Source: Hyperoplus lanceolatus (lineage: Eukaryota; Chordata; Actinopteri; Uranoscopiformes; Ammodytidae). From it: a stretch of DNA of 64,000 bases. The stretch spans positions 34,079,501-34,143,500 of the forward strand of contig CM049395.1 of NCBI GenBank assembly GCA_026929865.2. Direction: 5' to 3'. Position 1 is the first letter of the stretch, and every line of letters begins with the position of its first letter. The notes beneath the pieces are model-generated. The model saw only the letters and a program-made list of their open reading frames with translations, did no database searches and was not told the DNA's origin. Made by a program: the position numbers and the translations under genes. Of this stretch, positions 36,416 through 47,885 are shown in pieces.

Positions 36416-37361
36416 GGGGAGAACGGGGTAATTTGTCACATGGGTTGGATGTCACATTCGTTATATCTCGCCACCAGAGCGCACTAGCTCTGAAATGTTG
36501 ATATAAAAAAGGTCCAGAATTGGGATCAGAGGTCACATACATAGACTTCCTTGGAGGAAGACAGCTGCATTTCAGGTGAGAGGATGTTTTGTGTTTTTCA
36601 TGTCAAATTCAAAATATTTTGCTTCTCAGTATTTTTCTTCTAGGCTTTTACACAATGGGTTTATAACAAAACACTTGTTACCCTCAGAAAGTGGGAAGGG
36701 TAAGCTATAGTTTAGATTGTTGTTAGCAAGCTAATTAGTTGTCAGATGGTTGTTGGCCTTGGTGCTAGCAAGAAATTCAGGTTGGGGTTGGTCGTCAAAT
36801 TTTTTGGGGGGTTGGTTGTCACATGTTATCTCAAGGCTGCAGCCAGAAAAGGAACCCAATAACGAAATAAATTGTCAAGCTGTATCCTCACTGACACCCC
36901 AGAGAAGGAAAGAATAGAGCAGGAAAAGGCAGCTAGCAAGCAAAAGAAAAAAGGGCAACAAAATCAAAACAACCCAGTGCATCCCAAACTAGACCAGCTG
37001 CCAAGGCTACAGTAAGTTATGTAGGCCTATTTGTCAACTTGACAATGCAATTAAACTTTCAAATTTGGTTCTGCCTCATTGCCTTCTTTTTAAGATTTTT
37101 CCCATTAAGATGACATTGTGACAAACGACCCCATAGTGTGTGACAACCGACCCCTTGATGGGGTTGGTTGTCACAATGTGTCAGAGTGTCTTTGATGGTA
37201 AATTACTTCTTCATTACAATAAGTTGGAAAAAAAGAGAGACACACATTTCAAGCCAACACCTTAAGCTTCAATTTAATGTAGGAATGGCTATTGACAGAT
37301 GTTTTGGTGATGAGCAATTCTCACTAGAGTAAAAAGTGTGCCTACTTACCCCGTTCTCCCC
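36416..37361. mobile_element. TA-flanked non-autonomous DNA element (mariner-like)
   Basis: Inverted ends GGGGAGAACGGGGTAA and TTACCCCGTTCTCCCC are perfect over 16 bp and flanked by TA (36414-36415, 37362-37363). Inside, the word GGTTGGTTGTCACA and variants recur several times, including a hairpin at 37139-37175. A lysine/glutamine-rich stretch at about 36840-37010 looks like decayed coding sequence. The class is inferred from the TA target and the terminal repeat only. Confidence 0.7.
37139..37175. repeat. hairpin in the TA-flanked element
   Basis: Arms TGTGACAACCGACCCC and GGGGTTGGTTGTCACA pair at 15 of 16 positions with a 5-nt loop. Confidence 0.8.
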
Positions 37362-37363
37362 TA

Positions 37364-37779
37364 TAGGTTTTCAGAAGTCCATAATAATAAAAGCTGAAGT
37401 TATGACCGATGTTTTCAAACATTTTACTTCAGTTCATACCTGTTTTTAAAAGCTGCAGTTTTGTTACCCGAGGACCTATTCATTTCTTGACCTCTCAGGC
37501 ACACTCAGTAATTCCAAGTGACACTTAGTAGCAGCTCGAGGCAAAAATGAATATAAATCATGTTTCTAGTGAAAATCCAGATAAAGCATATCCCTGAACT
37601 TAAATGAGTAATATGGAATGTGACATAATCAAAGGATGAGTGTCACTAAGTGTCTACAGAGGAGCACAAATACCAACTTATTTTGTGGGTTACTTTGCCA
37701 AGGTTACATTTCAGGATAATTGTCATCTTATACTAATGCAAGCAGAACTGTCAGGTGTGTTGCTCGTCAGCATATATTT
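37364..37779. other. intergenic DNA, nothing recognised
   Basis: Short spacer between the TA-flanked element and the 5' end of the LINE fragment. Confidence 0.4.
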
Positions 37780-40640
37780 AAGGTTATGTGGAGGGTATGA
37801 ACATGAGTGAGACTGCAACAATAACGATAAGTCAATCTATAAGTTTTGAATTTCTGGCTCTCAAAATTGATTGTGGTTTTAGTAATTCTCTCATTGTTGT
37901 TGGAGTATATAGACCAGCTGACGCTGGGTCTATTGATCGTTTGGCTGACCTACTTTCCCACTATTCTAATTCTGAAGTTTTAGTTATGGGTGATTTTAAT
38001 CTGGATTGGTTGACAAATGCATCTGATCACTTAAAAGAAATATCTTCTAACCTAAATTTGTTACAGTTAATCACAAATCCAACCAGGCCAAACCTGAAAG
38101 AACCCTCAAGATCAACACTTATAGACCTAATCTTCTCTAATAAGAGTGATAAAATATCTTTATCTGGAGTACTTGAATTAGGTATAAGTGACCACTGTCC
38201 TATTGTATGTGTCCGTGATACACATATAAAAAAATCCTCAGCCAGGGTTTTAATTAAGAGAAACCTAAACATTTTTAATAAACAAGCCTTTCTTCATGAC
38301 CTTTATAATAGTGATATTCACAACACCCTGGCTATTCCTGATGTCGAACTAGCTTTAGACTTTTTCATTTCCACCTTTCTATCTATTTTAAATACACATG
38401 CCCCCTTTAAGAAGTATAGAGTTAAGGATAGATCCAGTCCTTGGGTTAGTCCAGAACTTACATCTCTTCTCCGAACTAGAAACAAAGCTTGGTCTCTTGC
38501 TAGACGTACTAATAACGCCTCACACTGGACTGCATTCAGAGCCTTAAGAAATAAATGCACATCCTTAGTGAGGAAGAATGTATCTGACTATTATTTAAAA
38601 TTGATCACAGACACCTATTCTAACCCAGCAAAATTCTGGAAGGTGGTTAAAACCAACAAAAATAGCTCTGCTACATCTGCTTCTATTCCAATTCAGGTTA
38701 AATTTGATGATAGTTTTATTACTGATCAAACCGAGATCTGCGCTGGTTTTAATAGACATTTTAATGTTGCTGGCCATATCTTCAAAGAGGACAATTCTAG
38801 ATCTTCTCTAGCAGACAACCAGCTACCCCTTGAACAGGTTCATATGCCTACCACCAATGCTGTTCCTCAGTTTTCTTTTGTTCCTGTGTCCTCCAGTATG
38901 GTTCTTGATGCTCTCTTAAGCATTGACCCCAAGAAATCCACTGGAGAAGACAACCTAGACCCATTCTTTCTCCAGCTTTCAGCCCCTGTAATTGCAGAGT
39001 GTATTACCCACATTTTTAATCTTTCTATATCTTCCTGCGTTATTCCAAGGATCTGGAAATCAGCTTGTGTCCTTCCTTTGTATAAAGCGGGAGAAAAAAC
39101 TGACCCTAATAGGCCAATATCCAGACTGTCATGTCTGTCAAAAACGCTGGAATCCCTTATTAATAACCAATTGAAAATTTTAAACTTTATTTCTCTCAAG
39201 TCACACTATTTTATCTGTTCACCAATCTGGTTTTAGAACTAACCATAGCACTATCTCTGCCATCACTCTGGTTACTAACAATATTGTCTCTGCCTTAGAT
39301 AATAGTAAACACTGTGCTGCCCTCTTTATTGATCTCAGTAAAGCCTTTGATACAGTAGACCATTCTTTACTATTAGATAAATTGGCTAACATTGGTCTTA
39401 GTGAAAATGCGTGTAGCTGGTTCAGTAATTACCTTTCTGACAGATCTCAATGTGTGAAGCTAGGTAATATCCAGTCTGGTTTCTTACCCATAACCAAAGG
39501 TGTTCCACAAGGTTCAATTTTAGGTCCGGTGCTATTCACCATCTACATCAATGATATTGTGTCTCTTGTCAGTGGTTGTCAAATCCATTTATATGCTGAT
39601 GACACCATTTTGTACTGTGTTGCTGACTCTGCAAAGTCAGCTATTGAGAATCTGCAACTGTCCTTTAATGCTCTTCAGAATGCTCTTATTTCACTTAAAC
39701 TTGTCCTTAACCAGACTAAAACTAAATTCATGTTGTTCTCTAGGGCTAGAGAATTGGACAACAGTGCATGCATCTATGCTGTAAACGGTTCTTTGATCGA
39801 AAAAGTCTCTGAATATAAGTACCTTGGTATCTGGCTAGATGAGAAGCTCACTTTTAAACCCCATATTGACAAACTTGTTCTCAAATCTCGTCAAAAAATT
39901 GTTTTTTTATATCGGAACAGATCAAGTTTCCCAAAAATTTGTAGGAAAAGGGTAATCGAAGCAGTGTTTTTATCAGTGTTGGATTATGGAGATATAGTTT
40001 ATAGACATGCCTCTGCTACTGCCCTAAAACCCCTTGACTCGGTGTACCATTCAGCCCTTAGATTCATTACAGGTGATTCCTTTAAAACTCATCACTGTTC
40101 CCTGTATGAAAAAGTCGGCTGGACATCCCTGTCATTGAGACGTGAGTTACATTGGTTTTTATTTATTTTTAAATCCTTAATTGGTAAACAGCCACCCTAT
40201 TTATCAGCTATGCTCGACTGGAACTCTCAGTCTTTTAATACCCGATCCAGTGAGCTGCTGCTTTTAAAGGTTCCTAGAGCTCATTCTAAGCTGGGAACAA
40301 CTGCTTTTAGCTATAGTGCCCCCACCTCTTGGAATGCCCTTCAGAGCAACTTCAATGTGACCATTCTCCCCACTTTTTCTTCTTTTAAATCTATGATTTC
40401 TGATTTTCACCATCACCACTGAATTTGTTTTAACTGAATTAATTTTTTAAGCTCTTTTATTGTAATTCTTTATTTCTTTTGATCTTTGTTATCTTGCTAG
40501 GATTTTTTGTTTCTCTGTTTTATTCTGTCACTCTGTTGTTGTTATTGTTGTTGTTGTGTTTGTTGTGCGCTCGTCGGCGTTGTAAATGAGGGGAACCTCA
40601 ATGCCTTTCGAGTTTGTATAAATAAAGGTTTTCAAGTCAA
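37780..40640 (+). mobile_element. non-LTR retrotransposon (L2/CR1/Jockey-group LINE), 5'-truncated
   Basis: About 2.9 kb with most of an endonuclease, a reverse transcriptase and a 3' UTR. The 3' side contains AATAAAGG at about 40620, close to where recognisable LINE sequence stops. The N-terminal part of the endonuclease is missing. The two long frames are open apart from one frame break near 39190-39240, so this copy is moderately young. Clade is uncertain without a tree. Confidence 0.88.
37788..40422 (+). pseudogene. LINE ORF2: AP endonuclease and reverse transcriptase, frameshifted
   Basis: In the full-length protein this would nick target DNA and prime reverse transcription of the element's own RNA. 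Visible endonuclease motifs are VMGDFNLDWL (about 37983) and GISDHCPIV (about 38181). The reverse transcriptase starts with KKSTGEDNLDP and VLPLYKAGEK, and the first frame ends at 39236. The second frame, open to 40422, carries FIDLSKAFDTVDH (motif A), GVPQGSILGPVLF (motif B), YADDTILYC (motif C, catalytic pair at 39598-39603) and YLGIWLDEKLTF. The two frames are joined by a frameshift near 39190-39240, and the start of the endonuclease is missing. All reverse transcriptase catalytic residues remain. The stop is followed by a 3' UTR without further coding sequence. The first ATG at 37788 is probably internal. Confidence 0.9.
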
Positions 40641-41186
40641 TCGACAGAAGAATTTAATTGTCAACTATTTTCATAATTGTGTTAAAATTGAGGAGTTGGT
40701 GCTTTTCTGTTTCTGTTTCATATATGATTAGCTAAATATATTTGGCTTTTAGACTCTGCTTTTTAAAATGTTTGTTTTTTTTAACAAACAGAGCAATTAA
40801 TTGAGAAAAAAACTTAGAAATATTCTTTGTTTGAAGTCCTAATTTACAATCTATGCTGGTATACTTTTGTATGTCAAGCTGCTTTTGAAAAACAGGAGTC
40901 TATACCAAATTAATAAAAGTTTCTATATGATAGAAGAAAAAATTTGATTTATTTTATGAAGCCGCTAGCTATAAAATCCAACACAAACTAAGTTAAGGAC
41001 CAGCTGTGGCAACAAACTTGTAAAAACAACTTTTTTGAGATGGCTGTACCATTCCTGTTTACTGCTTGCTAACTGGAAGCCAAACTGTCCTTTAATGCTG
41101 TGTTCTGCTGAGACAGTAATTGACAGACACCTGGTGCTTTGTTGAGCCAGTCTGAAAGCAAGCTTAAAGCAGGCTAAATATCAGGC

Positions 41187-41188
<2 letters not shown>
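40641..41188. other. intergenic DNA, nothing recognised
   Basis: AT-rich flank of the LINE. No gene was recognised. Confidence 0.45.

Positions 41189-41221
<33 letters not shown>
41189..41221. repeat. (TA)n microsatellite
   Basis: Pure TA run of about 33 bp. Confidence 0.97.
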
Positions 41222-41223
<2 letters not shown>

Positions 41224-41427
41224 CCATCAGATCAATAACTTGTGTGCATTAATTTCCTTACATTGCTTATTTTTAACTTTAATTTCTCTGCAAAAAAAAT
41301 TGTTGGCAAAAATTTAACAAAGAACAGATCATTTGTAATGTCGTTATGGCAGCTGGAACAGATTGTTAATGTTGCCACCTGCATTCAGCTATTGCTCAAA
41401 ACAGTCACAAAAGGCCTTGCACCAAAG

Positions 41428-42044
41428 TAGCCTGGCTCCGCCCGCCTATGTACTTCCGGCCAAATTTAATTTTCCCTTCAGTAGTCAGTCTGGGTGTGCA
41501 GTGAATTTCTCAGTTTTCTCCGGCTAACCTACAGCCGTCCAATCAGTGAACAGAGCGAGTGGCTGAGAACAGTGACGTCGAAGTCGCGCTCCAGTTTCAG
41601 TTGAATGCTGCGTTCCTTTATACTAAGAAGAAGGAGATTTCCAACTTGGTAGTTCCGAGTTCCGACCTGTCTGTGTTCCAGTGCATCTGCTTGCGAAAGT
41701 ATGGACGCCGACAACCTTTCTCGTCCAAATAACTAAACGTTAGGCTCTAACAAGTTACTGTTGCCAGGTACCGGTAGATCCATAGACTACAATATGTAGT
41801 GAAGTCGGAAATTTCCGGGTTCCCTGTCCAACTGGAACGCATTGTCAGAAGCTGGCTCATGACACACGTGACGACCAAATGTTATGCGATTGGTTGGCTA
41901 ATCCAGAGTGGCACTGGGCAGATCCAATAGTTTTAAACTTCAACAGACACCTGCCTCCAAGTGAGTGAACGTTTGCCAATTACTGCAGTTCCAGACCTTC
42001 TGTACAAATTAAATTAAGTACGATGGTCTGGTTGGACCAGGCTA
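41428..42044. mobile_element. non-autonomous DNA transposon with perfect 9-bp target duplication
   Basis: GCACCAAAG occurs on both sides (41419-41427 and 42045-42053). Ends are TAGCCTGGCTCC and GGACCAGGCTA, an inverted repeat of about 11 bp with one mismatch or gap. The interior is GC-richer than its surroundings and has no transposase. A fixed 9-bp duplication is reported for Mutator-like (9-10 bp) and Merlin (8-9 bp) transposases; the superfamily is not decided. A partial relative lies at 34551-34696. Confidence 0.82.
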
Positions 42045-42053
42045 GCACCAAAG

Positions 42054-44132
42054 TGCATAAGCTCGACTAAAAAGTCTGCTCACAGTACTACTAATGTTCA
42101 CTGAATTCCCATTTTTCCTGTGGTCCCAAGAAACAAAATGCAGGTGGTGACTTCTTCCTGTTGCTCTTCGCAGGACGCAAGCCTCTATGTACCCTTCTTA
42201 TGTGTAAACTTCTCTAGGAGACAGGCACATGCACACCTGCCCTTTTGGCCTCTGACTTGATATGTGCCCTTATCTAGTCAGAGGCAAAGGGATTTTTATT
42301 TTTTTGGGGCCCGCTGCCCATGTCATCAATTCTCAATAAAATGCATGTTGTTATAACGCCAGGTAAGGAGAATGTTTGCACTAGGCCTCGCCATTATTTC
42401 CCTGTGGTGAAATTAAACCACCATCAAAACATCTCAATGCAGGAAGCGGAAGGCGATAATGACAGACAGGCGAACATACGAGAGGGTGTGTGAGGATGTA
42501 AGACAGGTGCGCGCATTTCTGACAGGCCAACGAACAGCTTACACAGGACACTCCTCTTTCTATTTGATTGTAGTGCTTATTCTATTTTATATTCGTATTT
42601 CTTTAGAAAATCCATCTCCCAGTATATTGACGTCAGCCAGTGTCTCCAAATGATAGACTTCTTCGCTAGACAGGACACACAGGAAACAGTTGTTTACAGA
42701 GCATGAAAATCCTCAGATTTAGCCTATTCAATTTCCTCTCGAAGTGCACTAGATTGAAGCATTTGACATTATATTGTTAAAAGATTTCTTCATTGGGGGA
42801 ATGAGGGGCAAGATCTGCTGGGTGGATTATTATATCTAGTATAGAGGACGATACAATAATAGACAGATGATAATAATAGACTTAATATATGAATAGCTTG
42901 ATACACAATAAAAGTAGATTATTTGACATAGAAAAATGGTGTTGCAGTACAGGCTACTAATTTGTGTTGGTTTGTTATTTTCATTATTTTAAAGTCACCA
43001 GGAAGCAGGAAACAATGTCTTGGAAGCTCAAATCTTTGTATGGATGGGCAAGGTTCCCATACTGAAATGTAAAAATGTTTAACCACAGACTTATGGTTTT
43101 GTGGCTGTAGGAATTGAGTCTTCCATGTTATGCATGTATTTTAGGCCTACATTGCACCTATGATAAATGTTTTAAACACTGACATCGAAATAAAACATTA
43201 CCTGAAACCAAAATGCAGATAAACCATCAAACTTAAATTATATTATAACATAACCATTATAAACATAATAACGATGAACCATAAACTAAATGACGTCTCA
43301 CATTTATATGCTCCTACTGCTTAGCAAAAGCTTTAATATATACCGTAATAAATAATTGATTCTCCTATCGCACTAAGCAACCGAAGAATTGTAATTTCAA
43401 AATAATTGTACAGAGCCTTTGATAGCTCAGATTTAAATGTTATTGTTTGTTTATGGAAAGCACAAGAATGATCCTGAGAGGGTTGCCCTTTTTTTGGTTG
43501 AGCATTTGCCCCTCAAATTGTCTGTGCACATCACTGCTAGGAGATTTTGAGTTATGAAATCAAGAGGGCCAATGTCATATACGTATATGGATGATTTTTA
43601 TTTATAGTCACCGTATGAGGTTTATGCTTTGCACATAAAGTATAGTAAGAAAGTTAACATTACCATAAAATAAATTTAATTCCGGGAATGACATTCCAAG
43701 ACACAGCATACTACCATATTTTAGATTTTTCTATAAACAAAAGCCTAACCAGTATAACTTTAGCATTATAATAAAAGTAGTTGCCTAACATCCTGTGCTC
43801 ACAGTATTCTAAAAAAGCAAATCCCTTCTGTGGGGTTTGGAGGTGAAGTGCAGCAGACCCTGGGAATAAGCCCATCCACGAGCTGTCTCCATGCTTCAGC
43901 AGAAGTCATGAACCACCTCTATTGGGCTGTCTCGCAATATAAAAGCCCATAATGATGTATTGTAACTGACCAAACCAACTGAAAGAGAACTGTAAATACT
44001 TACACACATACACACACATATGCACGCACACAATCTCCTCTTCTTTGCCTCCCCGGTGATACCATGTTTTGGCAATAATCGGATCACAGTTTGACAGTCT
44101 TTGCTGGGCAGCAATGTTTGCTGGTAATGCGA
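42054..44132. other. intergenic DNA, nothing recognised
   Basis: No exon, RNA or element ends recognised. Several AT-rich stretches and short ORFs without protein-like features. Confidence 0.45.
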
Positions 44133-44190
44133 GAGTATAATACTTGATTTTCGCCTTTTTGGTAAAAGGTGAAAATCAAGCATTATACTC
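44133..44190. repeat. 27-bp-arm hairpin
   Basis: Arms beginning GAGTATAATACTTGATTTTC and the inverted AAAAGGTGAAAATCAAGC match at 25 of 27 positions around a 4-nt loop. As RNA, one of the two mismatches becomes a G-U pair. It could be a tiny foldback element or a transcribed hairpin. Confidence 0.75.
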
Positions 44191-46033
44191 ACACTTTTTT
44201 CCCCTAAACTATCTAGTAATTTGAACCGTAAGATGTACAGTACTTGCTCCATAATGAGATAGTCATGGTAAGCTCATCTCCTGTGCATCACCATTAACAC
44301 ATGTTAAATAGTTTATCTCAGAATTGCCTTGATTACTCCACTGCTTCTAATGACCTCAGTCTAAGTGTTGTTCCAGTCACTCCCTTATACCTTGAAATAA
44401 AACAGTAGTTTCAGCAGATAACCTAAATTAACGTTATTTGAATCGGTAATGGAAGAAAAAAATGTATTGGATAAGTTCATCTGTACAGTGTAGTAGTTCC
44501 CCAGTCTTCTGCCTAAAGCCATGTGTTGCTCTCAGCTTCTTACTGAAACCTTCCCCTCTCCAGTCCATCTCCCCTGTTAGCAGATCATCAACAGCCCACC
44601 AATTTCTCCTCTGCATCATCTTTAAAGATATATTCTGCCTCTGTGTGGGAAATGTAATTTGTTTTAAGGTCGGTTTAGATTCTAGGCCTGCAATGATATC
44701 TTACTGTAATAGCGTGAATTGACACCTGCAGGGATCTTGACTACAGTGTGAAAAGGCTGTTGAGAAGCACAAGACTGGCTTTGAGCCCTTCTTCACTGCG
44801 TAATGGGCATCCTCTGATGGGTTTTTCAGTTAGCAGAAATGAGATTCAGCGCTCAACCCTATCAGCACATGCAATGTGTGAGACACTGCGTGTTTCCATT
44901 TTGCACAAATGATAAGAGCCATTGGGTATACTGTATACTTCCTGTCAAAAATCGCTCAGCTACGCTATGCTTTTTATGCCTTTGCCTTCAAATGTGTTTT
45001 TGACAACAACAAAAAACAGCATTGTCATACCAATTTGGTGGATTTGTTCAGAATTTTCCCAATTATACCAATATACTGTATATTGTACATTACATGTTAA
45101 AAAGTGCTTGTCACAAATGGGATGATTGTTTTCATTGTTTTTTGATATTCATTAGATCAATTAGCCATAGCCATTAGATGCAAACCTATTTATCTGTCAA
45201 AATCATCTGAAGGTTACAGTGGAACAGAGTTTCTGCCTGGCTGGTCACTCAAATGGACTTATCACCTGGGGATCCTGTGGAAATCATTACTTCTGCCTCT
45301 TAAACACATGAAACACTCAATCCAGATAGTCTTTTAAATTTGTTATGCATAGATGAACAGCGCTGTTATTATTGTATACAAGTATACAAGTATCATTTCT
45401 CAAGTCTCCATGCGCATGCACCTTCATTTGATTCTCATAAGAAGCTGCTTCACCTCTTAAGCAGACAAAAGCAAATGTGTCTGTTGAAGGCTTCAGAGGA
45501 GGAGATTGTTCACATCATGAACCAAGTGCTGCAATGCTACTTTTCTTAAAGCTGACCTATTGTTTCTATCACACTGTTAATATTGTATATTCACTTGTTG
45601 ATAGGAATACATCTTAAGATCAAATGATATGAAATGCCTAGGCATAATTTACATTGTAACCAACTATCAAAGAACAAAATGAATAACACTCCGGCCCCAA
45701 GATTGTTCTTACATGTTTCATGCAAGTGTAAATATGGGCCAACAGCAAGCAGTTTCATCGTTCAGCATCCAAAGATAAACATACTGTGGGCTATTAAATA
45801 TACAGTATGTAGACATGAACTTTCCAAACTGAATGCTTTTTAACTATATCAAACGTCTGAATTTTTAATCTAATAATGAATTCCTAAGTGGCATTGGGGG
45901 AAATAAAGTAGAAGTCTTTCCAATATCATAATGAATAGGAGCTTTGAAGGAGCTAATGTACAAGCAATACCGAATCAATCAAGTCCACAGAATACAGGTG
46001 TTTGCATTGCTGTTGAGCTTTATTCAAAATGTA
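44191..46033. other. intergenic DNA, nothing recognised
   Basis: No gene recognised. Confidence 0.45.
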
Positions 46034-46041
46034 GTAATTAG

Positions 46042-46436
46042 TAGGGCTGTCAAATTATCGTGTAAATTTTGATTAATTAATCACAGAAAAAATAAATAAC
46101 TCGTTAAAGATGAATCGCGCTTCTATAGTGCCCTTTGACCTGGTGCAAAAGGGGTGCGATGATAGCTCAGCTGCAGTTGTAGCTTGCGGACACGGACAGC
46201 ACAGGATTGTGATAATGTGAAGTTATACTGTAGGTTTTGAATTAACAGTAATTTAACTGCGAGCTAGATGTATAGTGTGTGGTGTTTCTAACATTTCTAG
46301 TTGTAGCAACAGCATGTGAAAAAAACTACAAAGTTTGCTAGGCCAAAAAGAATGTTAATCTCGCGATAGAAAAATTGACACCATTAAAATGGGTTTGCAT
46401 TAACGCGGTTAATAACGTGTTAAACTGACAGCAATA
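46042..46436. mobile_element. hAT-like MITE, shorter relative of the 7109-7834 element
   Basis: Starts TAGGGCTGTCA and ends TGACAGCAATA. The flanks GTAATTAG (46034-46041) and GTAATTGG (46437-46444) form an 8-bp duplication with one mismatch. The right third (TTAACGCGGTTAATAACG, AAATGGGTTTGC) matches the left subterminal region of the 7109 element in inverse order. It has no coding sequence. Confidence 0.78.
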
Positions 46437-46651
46437 GTAATTGGATTATTTTAGTTTAAAGTAATTTCATATAACTTTTGAATTTAAAGATTACAAGGCA
46501 CCTGTGAGCAGGGGGTTCCCCAGTACCTCCAACTAATATTTATTTATTTACATAATTGGACGGATTATGCTTGTTTTTGTCTCATCATTAGCTTTTTTTT
46601 AAATTGATTTCTAATTGCCCCTGCATATGACTGTATACATTATTCCGTTAA

Positions 46652-46907
46652 AGCTGAGGTGGAGGATTTGGGGAGAAAATGGCAGTTGGGATAGAGATTT
46701 GAATCCAAATACATCAACCGCTCCACTTGTTCTCTTTGGTCCCTCTTCTATAGTCCCTCCCTGACACACTCTACACCAACAAAGTCATGCCAAAGTGAAT
46801 GGACAGTCCCAACAGCCAATAAGAACAGAGAATCGGAGCCTCGCTCTGATTGGTCAAAGTGTCAGCTCATGTTAACTTTGACCAATCAAAAATCATATAC
46901 CCCAGCT
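46652..46907. mobile_element. short TTAA-type MITE
   Basis: TTAA flanks both sides (46648-46651, 46908-46911). Ends are AGCTGAGGT and ACCCCAGCT, inverted with one mismatch, and GATTTG/GATTTTTGATTGG similarity continues inward. It is 256 bp and non-coding. Confidence 0.72.
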
Positions 46908-46911
46908 TTAA

Positions 46912-47543
46912 TCCCTGTTCGAATTGACATTTTCATCTCTAAACCATCTTTTTATTCTAACAAATTGCATGGGAAAGTGGTTGCTCGTAGTTATGGATCA
47001 ACAAAGAATTTTCGACCAACTCAACAGTCCCTCTTCATTTCTACAAAGCATGTTAGCATCTTTCAGCTCAGTGTGTCAGTTTCCTTGACTTGCATCTTAA
47101 AACAACAGACAGCTGTTTAGAAGTGCAAATAGGCAAATGTTTGCCATCAAGTTTACAATAATGAGTAGAAAATATGGAAATGTTATGTTTATACCTCAAA
47201 TATAAACTTTCAGGTTATACAGATTACATTTTTTTTTTATAATTAATGAAACATAATAGTCAAACTCAGTAACTGTATAATTAGTCTAAGTGGTACTTCT
47301 CGACCCCCAAACCTTAGCTTTCCTTTATTCATGGAAACATTTCTACCAAGAAACATTTAACAGCCGAGTTTGATAAATTGGTCTTGATGAAACAAGCATG
47401 CAATTACAGCTTATGGGAATACATCAGTGGTTTCAAAATCAGTGGAAATGTGTTATCTTCACCCTATCAGCCAAGCAAAAATCCTTAATGTGTCAAAGTG
47501 GCGATGGTGTTTTAGTGCAAAAGCAGTAGAGTTCTGATATAGC
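46912..47543. other. intergenic DNA, nothing recognised
   Basis: No gene or element recognised. Confidence 0.45.
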
Positions 47544-47547
47544 TTAA

Positions 47548-47881
47548 AGTTGGAGTCAGCGATTCTGGATAATGCTTGTTGTCGAAACCACTTTGTCAAA
47601 ATCAGTGATTACCTCCTCCAATCCGCTACCTGTCTGTACTGTGCGTGTTCTAAAAAAAACAATTATTAATACGCAGACTAGGCTCGGTGCTAAACAAAGG
47701 GTGCCCACTGTAGCTAGTAACTACAGTAGCCTGTTAACAGAGCCTAGGTTGCATATTAACACTGGAAAAAAGAATGTAATGTTAGTGGAAAAAAATAACG
47801 TAGGTGTTGATTGTGAGGACACATTCACTGATTTTGACAAAGTGATTTTGACAAGCATTTCCAGAATCGCTGACTCTACCT
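47548..47881. mobile_element. short TTAA-type MITE with long inverted ends
   Basis: TTAA at 47544-47547 and TTTA at 47882-47885. Ends GTCAGCGATTCTGG and CCAGAATCGCTGAC are perfect inverts, and the similarity continues inward through TTGTCAAAATCA words. The 137-codon ORF spanning it is not supported as a gene because it is bounded by the terminal repeats. Confidence 0.75.
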
Positions 47882-47885
47882 TTTA

